From positions 1-24,382 of the forward strand of contig JAVHSE010000086.1 in the NCBI GenBank assembly GCA_036172015.1: 24,382 nt of DNA. Reading direction: 5' to 3'. The stretch comes from UBA7396 sp036172015. GTDB lineage: Bacteria > Patescibacteriota > Gracilibacteria > BD1-5 > UBA6164. Below, one piece after another: positions 10,058 through 18,896 of the stretch (the stretch's first letter is position 1; every line of letters starts with the position of its first letter). The translations under genes and the position numbers were made by a program. The notes under the pieces were generated by a model. The model was given only the letters and a program-made list of their open reading frames with translations. It did not search any database and had not been told where the DNA came from.

Positions 10058-11161
10058 ATGAGAAAAAAGAACTCTGCTTTTACATTGATTGAAATTATGC
10101 TCTGAATTCTCATTGTAACTATCGTTATTATTTGATGATTTCAAGCTCTATCATCAGTGACTCTAGGAAAAATCAAATTAATGGAAAAAACAGATATAGT
10201 AAAAGATAGTTTTTATTTTAGTGAAAAATTTTTTGAAGAAATTAAAAAATGATGAACGATTGATTATGAAGAATATTTTAATAGAAAAGTAATCTGAAAT
10301 GTTACTGAAAGTTGACATTATTCTTCTCCTACTTGATTTTGAAATTTTTGAAATGGAGGAAGTCTTTGAAATCCTACTTATTGAAATGGATTTTATTATT
10401 GTAGAAGTACTACTGCGAGTATGTGAATTTGAGGATGTTATAATACATCTACTACAAATTGACCTCAAAGGTATGGTCAGTATGCATTTCAATTTATTGA
10501 TTATAATGCAAATCAAAATAGTGATTGATGAGATGAAAATTGAGATGGAAACTTGAGATGAGATGATGATGATGAAAATCTTTGAGAATGACCAACTATT
10601 TTCACTTGATGAACAGATGTAAGAGAAATGTATCTCATATCATGAGATAGAAAAAAAAGAACTCTGTTTAGATGGAATTGGCATCAAGATATAAAATCAC
10701 CAAAAAATTGAGGTGTCTACATATATCCTTGTAATTCAACTACTTTTTGAACTGGATGTCTCGGTACGATTGAATTTTTAAGATTAGAATGAAAAGATTG
10801 GTGATTGAGTCATAATTCATGAACTACTTCAACAGGAAGTTTTGATGGAATTATCGATACTTGGATAATAGATAAAGAGTTTACATGATGAGCAGAAGTT
10901 ATTGCTGGAAGTACCAGTACTTGATATCGGCAACCACTTTTCCCAAATAGCATGAGTGTTACTGAATTGAGAGTTTTTATGTATCCAAATACCAGTATAA
11001 AATATGCTTGGAAAAATCTGCTGAGTAGTGAAGTAAATCCTTATGCAAAAATTCAAATATCTTTGTCACCAAGTTGGAAAAAAAGATGAGCTATGAAATG
11101 AAAAATACCAAAAATAGATTTTTCTACTACTGTAAATTTAACTGATTATTTTAGTAACTAA
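10058..11161 (+). CDS. Type IV pilin-like protein with an Asp-rich loop (367 aa)
   Basis: A prepilin-type N-terminus, KKNSAFTLIEIMLGILIV, shows the short basic leader, the FTLIE block with Glu at +5 and a hydrophobic helix of about 20 residues. The residue before the cleavage point is Ala instead of the usual Gly. After the stalk helix comes a large exported domain rich in Gly, Ser, Thr and Trp. Residues about 147-180 are dense in Asp and Asn (YNANQNSDGGDENGDG, then RGDDDDEN), resembling calcium-binding Asp loops. At 367 aa it is longer than a typical major pilin (about 150 aa), so it is more likely a minor pilin or tip protein. The next gene starts 7 bp downstream. It contains the only in-frame CGG codon I found in the window (10928-10930). 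Many glycines are UGA. Confidence 0.85.
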
Positions 11162-11168
11162 ATTTTTC

Positions 11169-12059
11169 ATGAAAAAGAATATAACTGGATTTTCTATTAT
11201 GATAGGGATGGTATTAGTACTTTTGATGACTCTTTCAGCTTATGTAATTTTAGCATATATAATTCCTTTTTCTAAAAACACAAAATGAATAGAAAATGCA
11301 TCCAATGCCTATTATATTTCATATTCTGGAATTGAACAAGCACTCTATCATATAAAAACAAGATTATCTCTTGTTGCTGAAACATGATCAACCATGCCAA
11401 CTACTTCAACTTGATATAGTTATACTACAGCATCAAGTGCGAATTATATACCTAAAGATTGAGAGTGAAATAGCGAATATGATAAAAATTATAATATTAT
11501 TTCTCAGACAGAACCTATACAGTTAGAAATTTGAAAATGAGTATTAACATCTGCACCCTTTATAAACTTTATTTTTAGAGTACCTGATTTAGATACAGAT
11601 AATGATACAACTGATGAAACTTTATCTTGAGGTGCTTTAGCTATTATTAATTGGATATTGTCTTCATGAGAAGATTCTTTAATAGCAAGTGGAAGTTACA
11701 TTACAGCAAATGAAGTACAACTGGCCTCCTCCAACTGATTATATAGTAATATCATAAATAGAAATTGATTAACTTTGAGTGGAGCTCAAATGAGTATGTC
11801 CACTTTTTATGTTGATCATTGTGTAGGTACATCTTCTTGATGTAATTTAAAGATGTCTCTTTTAAATACACTGGAGTTGACTACGAATAATACAAAAATT
11901 CCTTTTTTAGAATATAAAATATCGACTACGAATTCCATCCCTGATAGATATACAAAAATTAATTCTTCTGGAAAATCATATGGATTTCAAAAAGAATTAG
12001 AAGTAAAAGTACCTCAAGTAACAGTAAATCAAGCTCTTGATTTTACTATATTTGAATAA
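11169..12059 (+). CDS. PilX/GspK-like minor pilin protein (296 aa)
   Basis: The N-terminus KKNITGFSIMIGMVLVLL followed by a hydrophobic helix is of prepilin type, but Glu at +5 is missing (GFSIMI). This is typical of GspK/PilX-like minor pseudopilins that sit at the tip. Residues 45-60 (NASNAYYISYSGIEQALY) match the YYxxxSGIExAL theme of PilX/GspK-like proteins. The rest is a Ser/Thr-rich exported domain with a short pair of cysteines (HCVGTSSGCN). It follows the pilin-like gene at 10058 by 7 bp, supporting one operon. The stop TAA is at 12057-12059, and the RluA-family gene starts 22 bp later. The PilX/GspK assignment rests on N-terminal and context features. Confidence 0.75.
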
Positions 12060-12081
12060 TATTTTGATGTAATAATTTTTT

Positions 12082-13062
12082 ATGAAACAATATACAATTA
12101 CCGAAAATGATGCTTGTCAAAGACTTGATAAATTTTTAAAAAAATTATTACCAAATAGTAGTGCGAGTTTGGTGTATAAATTTAATAGAAAGAATAAAAT
12201 AAAAGTGAATGGAAAAATGGAAGATAATGAATATAAACTTCAAATTTGAGATAGTATCAAGGTTTTTCTCACTGATGATGAATTTGAAACTTTAACCAAA
12301 AAACCGCAAACAGTAAAAATTGAAAATAAAGATAAATTTAATATAGAAAATATAGTCTATGAAGATGGGGATATTTTGGTTATAAATAAAGAACCAGGAA
12401 TCAATGTTCATCCTTGAGATTATAAAACAAAAGAAACCAATATTATATCTCAGGTACAAGATTATTTATGAAATAAGCTGAATAGTTTAACTTTTAAACC
12501 TTCACTCGTTCATAGAATTGATAGAGATACTTCTGGAATACTTATCATTGCAAAGAAAAAAGATATTTTAACAAAATTAGTAGAAGATTTTAAAAATCAT
12601 AAGAAATTAAAAAAAATATATTATGCTATAGTACTTTGAAAACTTCCTGATAAAACTTGAATTATTGATAAAAAATTGCTTCGTATAGAATGAGCAAAAA
12701 ATGAAGATAAAGTTCAAATAAGTGAAGATTGACTTGCAGCTATTACACATTATAAAGTGTTACATGAAAAAATATTAAAAACTCCAAGTTGAGATAAAAT
12801 TATATCACAACTAGAAGTAGAAATATTAACTGGAAGAATGCATCAAATTAGAGTACATTTAGCGAGTATATGAACTCCAATTGTATGAGATGATAAATAT
12901 TGAGATAAATCATTTAACTCTTATCTATTAAAAAATTATTGACTTACAAGACAAGCTCTTCATTCTTGGAAAATAGAATTTTTTCATTATTGAAAATGAA
13001 AAATTCAAAATTTAGAAGCAAAAATAAAAAAAGATTTGACATATTTTATAAATAGGTTATAA
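12082..13062 (+). CDS. RluA-family 23S rRNA or tRNA pseudouridine synthase (326 aa)
   Basis: Isomerises uridine to pseudouridine in structured RNA in the cytoplasm. Residues about 12-70 form an S4-like RNA-binding domain (RLDKFLKKLLPNSSASL, then a short KVNGKMEDNEYKL). The catalytic domain follows: IVYEDGDILVINKEPGINVH (91-110), then the signature HRIDRDTSG (144-152) with catalytic Asp147, then LVEDFKNHKKLKKIYYAIV, and GRMHQIRVHLASIGTPIVGD near residues 270-290. Length and domain order match RluC/RluD-type enzymes. Which uridines are targeted cannot be told. It is the last gene of the pilin run at 9806-13062, a common chance pairing in compact genomes. Confidence 0.93.
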
Positions 13063-13095
13063 AAATATAACTTTATATATCTAATTTAAAAATAT

Positions 13096-13352
13096 ATGAC
13101 ATCAAAAAATTTTTTTGCTAAATGAGAGATAGGGTATGTTGATATAGAAAAATGAGAAAGAATGTTACCAATTGCATCCATATCAAATTAACTTTAAGTG
13201 ATTTACAACAAGAGTGGGTCGAATGAGATATGATAAAAGCACGATTACTTACAATAGATCAATTATTAATAGTAGAAGAAGCACTCGCTTTTGATGATGC
13301 TTTCGCATGATATAAAGAGCAAATAAAAGATCAAGTAGAAAATGTATTATAA
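13096..13352 (+). pseudogene. Small hypothetical gene split by a frame change
   Basis: Two overlapping frames look like parts of one small protein. The first starts at ATG 13096 (MTSKNFFAKGEIGYVDIEKG..., 31 codons) and ends at TAA 13189-13191. The second, in the -1 frame, could start at ATG 13152 and runs to TAA 13350-13352; its protein-like part is TLSDLQQEWVEGDMIKARLL, then a Leu/Glu-rich helix and a short Lys-rich end. Joining them near 13180-13191 gives about 84 aa of even composition. The frame change may be a real mutation, an assembly error, or a programmed -1 shift; the run A-AAT-TAA at the junction is only weakly slippery. They could also be two separate small genes. Family not recognised. 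A terminator follows. Confidence 0.5.
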
Positions 13353-13421
13353 CAATATTTTTTGCATTAAGTCTCAAATGGTGAAAATATGAAATCAACT
13401 AGAATAATTCTTTATAATAAT

Positions 13422-13456
13422 AAAAAACCTCTCCCGAATGGGAGAGGTTTTTTTTC
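13422..13456. terminator. Bidirectional terminator between the small gene and dnaK
   Basis: A perfect 14-bp stem AAAAAACCTCTCCC / GGGAGAGGTTTTTT with loop GAAT, with T runs on both strands. It separates the plus-strand small gene from the 3' end of minus-strand dnaK (stop at 13463-13465). Confidence 0.92.
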
Positions 13457-13462
13457 TTCGCA

Positions 13463-15361
13463 CTAGACTCTGGTAGTATTTTTTCCATCATCTTTTTCTA
13501 CATCTCACTCAACCACTCAGTCAGTTGGTGGTTCTTGAGTTTGTCCAGGATTTGCTCCAGGTTGAGAGTAAATTGCTTGTCCGATTTTCATCATGAGGTC
13601 TGTTAATTCTTTTGTTTTTGATTCTAAACTTTCTTTTACAGCAGCAGAATTTGCGAGTTCATCTTTTAAAGCTTTTATTTTGATTTCAGCTTCTGATTTA
13701 TCAGCATCATTGACTTTATCTTTATTATCAGTAATAGTTTTTTCAGCTTGATAGAGAGCACTTTCTGCATGATTTCTTGCTTCTACGGCACTTTTTCTTT
13801 TTTGGTCTTCTTCTCTTTTTGCTTCGGCTTCTTTTACGAGTCTATCCACTTCTTTGTCATCCATACCAGTTGAACCAGCAATGGTTATGTGTTGTTCTTT
13901 TCCAGTACCTTTATCTTTTGCTTTTACTTTGAGTACTCCGTTCGCATCAATATCAAAAGTGACTTCAATTTGAGGAACTCATCTTGGTGCTTGAGCAATA
14001 GAATCTAACATAAATTTTCAAAGAGTTTTATTGTCAGCAGCCATTTCTCTTTCTCATTGTAAGACATTAATTTCCACACTTGGTTGGTTATCAACAGCAG
14101 TTGAAAAAGTTTCTGATTTTGAAGTTGGAATAGTAGTATTTCTTGGAATCATTCTGGTTGCTACTCATCCCATAGTTTCAATTGAAAGTGACAATGGAGT
14201 AACATCAAGAAGTAAAACATCAGTCACATCTCAACCAATAATTCCAGCTTGAATAGCAGCTCAAATAGCAACTGATTCATCAGGATTTATTCCAGCATTT
14301 GGCTTTTTACCGAAAAATTCTTCTACTTTTTTTACTACTAAAGGAACTCTGGTTGATCCTCATACCAATAATACTTGATCGAGATCTCAAACAGATACTC
14401 CGGCATCTTTTAATACTTTTCTACAGGGTTCAATGCTTCTTTCTACGAGATCTCCAATAATACTTTCAAATTTTGCTCTTGAAATATTCATCATCAAATT
14501 TTTTGGACCAGAACTATCAACCGTTATATATGGTAAATTAATATCATAATCAGTAGTAGAAGAAAGTTCTTTTTTTGCTTTTTCAGCTTCATCTCTAATT
14601 CTTTGTAATGCCATTGGATCTTTTCTGAGATCAACAGCTTGTTCTTTCATAAATTCATCAATGATAAAATCAAGAATTCTTTTATCAAAATCATCTCAAC
14701 CTAAATGAGTATCCCCATTCGTTGCTAATACTTCAAAAGTTCATTCTTCACTGAGTTCCAAAACTGAAATATCAAATGTTCAACCTCAAAGGTCATACAC
14801 AGCAATTTTTTCATTTTTATTTTTTCCAGCTCCATAAGCAAGTGCAGCAGCAGTTGGTTCATTTACGATTCTTTTTACTTCTAAACCTGCGATTTTTCCA
14901 GCATTAATCGTTGCTTGTCTTTGGTCATCATTAAAATATGCAGGAACAGTTATAACAGCTTCTGTTACAGTAGTTCACAAATATTTTTCAGCATCTTCTT
15001 TTAATTTTCCTAAAACATGGGCTCAAATTTCTTCTGGTCTTACTGTTTTTCCATTAAATTCAATCAGAGCACTTCCATCAGCTCATTTTACTACTTTAAA
15101 AGGAACATTTTTTATTTCTTCCCCAACTTCGCTAAATTTTCTTCCTATAAATCTTTTTGCAGAAAAGATAGTATTAATAGGATTGGTAATAGCTTGTCTT
15201 TTTGCTGGAGTTCCAACAATAATATTTCCATCTTTTCCAGCAACTATACTTGGAGTTGTTCTATTTCATTCTAGATTTGGAATAACTTTTGCTTCTCAAC
15301 CTTCCATAAAAGCAACACAAGAATTTGTCGTTCCAAGATCAATTCAAATAATTTTTCACAT
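13463..15361 (-). CDS. dnaK: DnaK (Hsp70) chaperone (632 aa)
   Basis: An ATP-dependent chaperone in the cytoplasm that binds unfolded peptides with DnaJ and GrpE. The N-terminal ATPase domain begins MGKIIGIDLGTTNSC (phosphate-1 motif, two glycines from UGA). It carries AVITVPAYFNDDQRQAT, NEPTAAALAYG, VYDLGGGTFDISVLEL (phosphate-2) and VLLVGGSTRVP (adenosine motif). The substrate domain has LLLDVTPLSL and a helical lid rich in Lys/Glu/Ala (EKTITDNKDKV), ending in a Gln/Pro/Gly/Asp-rich tail. Length matches the bacterial family. It stands alone: neither grpE nor dnaJ flanks it. A consensus promoter and a CIRCE inverted repeat lie 50-110 bp upstream, so HrcA repression is expected. The ATG at 15359-15361 is fixed by alignment to the family N-terminus. 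Confidence 0.98.
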
Positions 15362-15409
15362 AGGTTCATATATTAATAAATAAAATTTGTAAAAATAACT
15401 TACCCGTAC

Positions 15410-15437
15410 ATAATATTTATTTTTTTTATTCTGTCAA
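15410..15437 (-). promoter_or_regulatory. dnaK promoter
   Basis: On the minus strand, TTGACA (15437-15432) and TATTAT (15415-15410) are separated by 16 bp. This predicts a leader of about 40 nt before the dnaK start at 15361. The -35 box is 7 bp from the CIRCE-like repeat. Confidence 0.75.
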
Positions 15438-15444
15438 ATTTATT

Positions 15445-15471
15445 TTAGCACATTTTTATATTAAGTGCTAG
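15445..15471 (-). promoter_or_regulatory. CIRCE operator (HrcA-binding site) upstream of dnaK
   Basis: The inverted repeat TTAGCACAT-N9-AAGTGCTAG matches the CIRCE consensus TTAGCACTC-N9-GAGTGCTAA in arm sequence and in the exact 9-nt spacer. It has two changes in the first arm and two or three in the second. It lies directly upstream of the dnaK -35 box. By established knowledge CIRCE binds the repressor HrcA; hrcA is not in this window. Confidence 0.8.
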
Positions 15472-15513
15472 TTTTACTCTTTTCGTCTTATTTTATAATC
15501 GTATATAAAAAAC

Positions 15514-15541
15514 TTGAATATTTTAAAAAATATAGTAAAAT
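15514..15541 (+). promoter_or_regulatory. Putative promoter for the gene at 15573
   Basis: TTGAAT (15514-15519) and TAAAAT (15536-15541) are separated by 16 bp, about 30 bp before the start codon. It diverges from the dnaK promoter. Confidence 0.4.
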
Positions 15542-15572
15542 ATGTTTCATATTGTAATATAAATTTTATTAA

Positions 15573-15845
15573 ATGTTAGGCAAAATGAATATTGATACAT
15601 CACAAGAAAAAATAGATCCAATGAATCATCTCTCACTTCAAAACATTGAAGCATTGAAAGCACAAACAAAAATTTCAATTTTAGATACTTTTTATAGAGA
15701 TGAATCAGTATTATGAAAAGTTTTTTCTATTATTACTGGAAAAAAAATAAATCCATCAGAATTGGTCAATCATCTCGAAACAGTCAGATTAACATATAAA
15801 AGTCGAGATCTTGAAAATGATGATTTATATAAAAAAGCAGCATAA
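15573..15845 (+). CDS. Small hypothetical cytoplasmic protein (90 aa)
   Basis: A soluble, charged, mostly helical protein of unknown family. It contains LQNIEALKAQTKISILDTFY and a C-terminal part LVNHLETVRLTYKSRDLEND. There is no signal peptide, membrane segment or cysteine pair. A second in-frame ATG at 15585 has an AGG 7 bp upstream and may be the true start, giving 86 aa. One UGA codon reads as Gly (VLGKVFSIITGKK). It has its own promoter-like sequence and a strong terminator 1 bp into the stop region, so it seems to be transcribed alone, divergent from dnaK. Confidence 0.65.
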
Positions 15846-15868
15846 CCTTACAAAAGTAAGGTTTTTTC
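15844..15868 (+). terminator. Terminator after the small gene
   Basis: An 8-bp stem AACCTTAC / GTAAGGTT with loop AAAA is followed by TTTTTT. The stem uses the last two bases of the stop codon. Confidence 0.85.
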
Positions 15869-15932
15869 TTTACTTATTTTTATAAATCGTTAAGATATTT
15901 TTCGATAAATATTTATTTTTTAATCAACAAAT

Positions 15933-16181
15933 ATGATAAAAATATATATGATTGTATGAGTAATATTTTTGCTTTGTTCATGCTTTTATGAAAAATCAGA
16001 AGAAAAAATTCAAAAAAATCTACCAATGAAAAATATTGAAATACCTCTCACAAAAATGGAATGAGTACCAACAGGAAAAATTTTGCCAATGAATGAAAAA
16101 ACAACACAAGCAGAAAAAGATTTTTCTCATGAATTAAATAATCTCTTAGATACTATTGATGAAAAACCAAATGAAAAATAA
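15933..16181 (+). CDS. Small putative lipoprotein (82 aa)
   Basis: Residues 1-17 form a lipoprotein-type signal: basic start, hydrophobic core IVGVIFLL, then LCSC with Cys17 the likely lipidated residue; a Cys at the -2 position is unusual. The mature part is short, polar and Lys/Glu-rich (KNIEIPLTKMEGVPTGKILP) and probably unstructured, ending in KPNEK. Three UGA codons read as Gly. Its last 11 bases overlap the start of the delta'-like gene, so the two are translationally coupled. No family is recognised. The neighbours do not explain its role. Confidence 0.7.
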
Positions 16182-16863
16182 TTTATTTGATACTCTGAGA
16201 TGAAAAATAGATTCGGGAGAAATATTCCAACCGATTTTATTTTTATGAGAAAATACTCAGTTATTAAATACAACAATACACACTCTTATAGAAGAAATAT
16301 TTGAATATTATACGGTAGATAAAAATTACTTTTACACCTTACATGATGATGGAGAAAAAATAAAAATAACTCAGATGAGAGATTTTATTTCTCAATGAAA
16401 TATAAAATCAAGTTTTTTATTTCAAGTATTTTTTATAGAAAATATTGGAAGAGCTACTGTGCAAAGTTTACAAAGCTGTTTAAAATTTTTTGAAGAACCA
16501 TGAGTTTGAAATATCATTATTATGACGAATACTTCTGAATCTGGGATATTAGAAACGATACTTTCAAGAGTTCAGATTATTCAATTTTTTTCTCACAATA
16601 ATTTCATTACCAATGATTTTTTCTTTGATCTTATAGATGATTATATATATAAAAAAAATGTGAACTTACTCCAATATTTTTTTCATGATAAAAAGATAAC
16701 CAAACAAGATTACATTGATTTTTTACATACTTTTATTTTTTATATCAAAACGAATTTTGTATTGATTCATCTTCTTGATCAAATAGAGGAAAGTTTACAT
16801 TTGATACAAAAAAATAATGTGTTGCCAAAATATGAAATAGATAGATTACTTTTAAAATTATAA
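16171..16863 (+). CDS. holB: DNA polymerase III delta'-like clamp-loader protein (230 aa)
   Basis: Part of the clamp loader that places the sliding clamp on primed DNA. The N-terminal part has GEIFQPILFLGENTQLLNTT in the place of the nucleotide-binding loop, but no GxxGxGKT Walker A motif remains. FFIENIGRATVQSLQSCLKF and FFEEPG correspond to the Walker B and LLKxLEEPP region, and IIIMTNTSES followed by ILETILSRVQIIQF matches the TxxxxxLLxTIxSRCQ sensor-1 block with the SRC Arg retained. Loss of the P-loop is normal for delta' subunits. It is short compared with about 330 aa in E. coli, with a reduced C-terminal collar domain. It overlaps the lipoprotein gene by 11 bp and precedes the pilin gene by 2 bp. 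An alternative is a diverged DnaX-like AAA protein. Confidence 0.8.
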
Positions 16864-16865
16864 AA

Positions 16866-18302
16866 ATGAAAAAAAATCAAAAAGGTTTCACACTCATAGA
16901 AATGATAGTTTGAGTTTCATTAACGATGGTATTAATGGTATCTGTTTGAATTTTTGTGAGTTCTGGAATGGCAAATATAACGATTCAAAAAAAAGTTCTT
17001 GATGAAAGTAGTTCTATATCAAATCTATGAGATACTTTTAATACTATATTTGGAGAAAATTTTGAAATTATAAATAATACTTCGACATCTGTTTTAGTCG
17101 CATCAAATTATACTCTTGGAAATCCAAAATATTATTCTTTATGACTCGTTACTGCTACAGGATATTGTCAAAATAATACGGGAGCAGAAAATAAATATCT
17201 AGAAATAAAAAATTTTAATCCATTTATTTTGACAGGAGCTATATATTCGGGAAGTTATATTGACCATGTTATTTATTCATGATGACAAATTATAGTTGGA
17301 AAATGAGTTTTTTGAGATGCTTTTCTTGATGGAAGTAATGGAACCGGAATTTATCTTAATAATCCAGCAGGTATTGCTTATTCAGGATCAAATTTATTTT
17401 TATCAGATAGTGGAAATAATAAAATACTCTTTATGTCAGGAAACCAAATCTATAAATTACTTGATATAGATGATGGAATATATAATCCAACTTGATTATT
17501 GTATAAAGGATGAATTTTATATATACTCAATTCTGGAAAGAATGAGTTATTAGCATTAACATCAAAATCTTATTCTAATACATCATGAAATCCAATAAAT
17601 ATTCGTTTTCAGCCGACCTCCACAGTGAATAATATAAAAAAAATTGAGATTGAAGTTTTACCTGATGATTTTATTTTGACTGGGGTTTATAGTTCTGGAA
17701 GTTTCAATTTTTCGTGATTTTCTAAAAATCTTTCTTGAGATGTATGATGAATAGGAGCAACGAATAAATTGCTTTATACTTTTAGTGGTTCCAAAAATTT
17801 TAACAATACAATTTATAGTATCAATACTATTATATCGTGAACATTTACAGCTTCAACAAGTTACTATTTAAAGCTAAATTTATTAGATGTATCAGATAAT
17901 ATTTTATACGAAAAATATTATCCATATCTAACCAATGGGGATAACGATTTTATAACACTGGATAATAATGTTTTAAAAGTTCTTACTGGTTGAATAAATG
18001 GAGATGTTTCAGATATAAGTTCGAGTTGATGAAAATTATTACTCAAAGATTTTATTACATGAAAATATCTCAAACTTGACACTGATGGAACATTTGTTGC
18101 TTCTTGAAGTCTTTCACCTTTTCATATTGATGATTTTGAAATAAAAAAAGAAATAAGTGATTTAAAAATAAAAGATTTTTCTATTATAAATGATGGAAAA
18201 ATTATTACTTTAAAACTTGAATATTACAAAATATTTAGTTGTTATAATGAAAAAGATAGTGTCGTAAAAACGATGATAATAAAAAAAGCAATTTCTCATT
18301 AG
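16866..18302 (+). CDS. Pilin-like protein with NHL-type repeats (478 aa)
   Basis: The N-terminus KKNQKGFTLIEMIVGVSLTM is a classic prepilin signal: cleavage after Gly, Glu at +5, and a hydrophobic helix to about residue 36. The exported part contains NHL-like blocks, for example LNNPAGIAYSGSNLFLSDSG followed by NNKILFM, and IYNPTGLLYKGGILYILNSG followed by KNELLAL (residues about 155-240). These resemble the strands of a beta-propeller, an uncommon fusion to a pilin stalk. The rest is Ser/Gly/Asn-rich. At 478 aa it is too long for a major pilin and is better seen as a tip or accessory adhesin. It begins 2 bp after the delta'-like gene. Its TAG stop (18300-18302) overlaps the stop of the convergent VKOR gene by 3-4 bp inside a shared terminator hairpin. 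Confidence 0.85.
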
Positions 18303-18317
18303 AAATTGCTTTTTTTA
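18281..18317. terminator. Bidirectional terminator inside two convergent gene ends
   Basis: A 16-bp stem AAAAAAAGCAATTTCT / AGAAATTGCTTTTTTT with loop CATT. It contains the stop codons of both the pilin gene (plus) and the VKOR-type gene (minus), so it serves both transcripts. Confidence 0.9.
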
Positions 18318-18745
18318 CTTTTTACTCCAATAAAACTTAAAATAGTTATCGTAGCAATTGCTCAAGTACATGCTAAACATGCAGGACAAAACACTCATAC
18401 TTGAAATTCATTATAAATAATATATCCATTAAATAATATTCCTCAAATACCAAGTCATAGCATGATTTCAAAAGATTTTTTACATTTTTTAAATACTCAT
18501 AATACAGCTATTATAGTAATAATTGGATATACAACCATGGCAATAGCTGGAAAAGGAATTCAAAAAATCCATGCAAAAGTAAAATCAAATAAACTACTAC
18601 AAGAGAGAGTGTCGTTTATATCACAAGCAAATTTTGAAGAATCCCCAGCTTTATAATTCAATGCTGAAAGAGTTAAATAAAGAGCATTCCCCATTGATAT
18701 GAGTGCTAAAACTATAATAGCATAGAGTTTTTTCATTTTTTTCAT
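18299..18745 (-). CDS. VKOR-family thiol oxidase, DsbB-like role (148 aa)
   Basis: A membrane enzyme that re-oxidises a DsbA-like partner and passes electrons to quinone, supporting disulfide formation outside the cytoplasm. Four hydrophobic segments are visible (residues about 6-28, 58-82, 93-113, 124-140). The loop cysteines Cys41 and Cys49 (CDINDTLSC) and the active-site CPAC (Cys120, Cys123) match the VKOR pattern, as does the Ser/Gly-rich region between. There is no fused thioredoxin domain, so a separate DsbA-like partner is needed; none is in the window. Many glycines are UGA, including those in the third helix. Cys-bearing exported proteins nearby, such as the collagen-like and giant surface proteins, are plausible clients by inference. 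Confidence 0.9.
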
Positions 18746-18760
18746 TTAATAATATAAACT

Positions 18761-18810
18761 ACCTATTATATAGGTTTGCATCATCATATAATTATAACTT
18801 CTTTTGTCAA
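18761..18810 (-). promoter_or_regulatory. Promoter and small palindrome upstream of the VKOR gene
   Basis: On the minus strand, TTGACA (18810-18805) and TATGAT (18788-18783) are separated by 16 bp. Just downstream, ACCTAT-TAT-ATAGGT (18761-18775) is a 6-bp inverted repeat near the expected transcription start, possibly an operator. Confidence 0.5.
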
Positions 18811-18896
18811 AAAAATATTTTTTTTATGTATACAATTATGAAACAATATTTTATGTGAATGTAAAAAATAAATAAAAATAGAGTATGAATTTTGTT

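Noticed and set aside
14031..15383. Plus-strand open frames of 66-85 codons within dnaK
   Set aside because: They are antisense shadows of a clearly identified dnaK.
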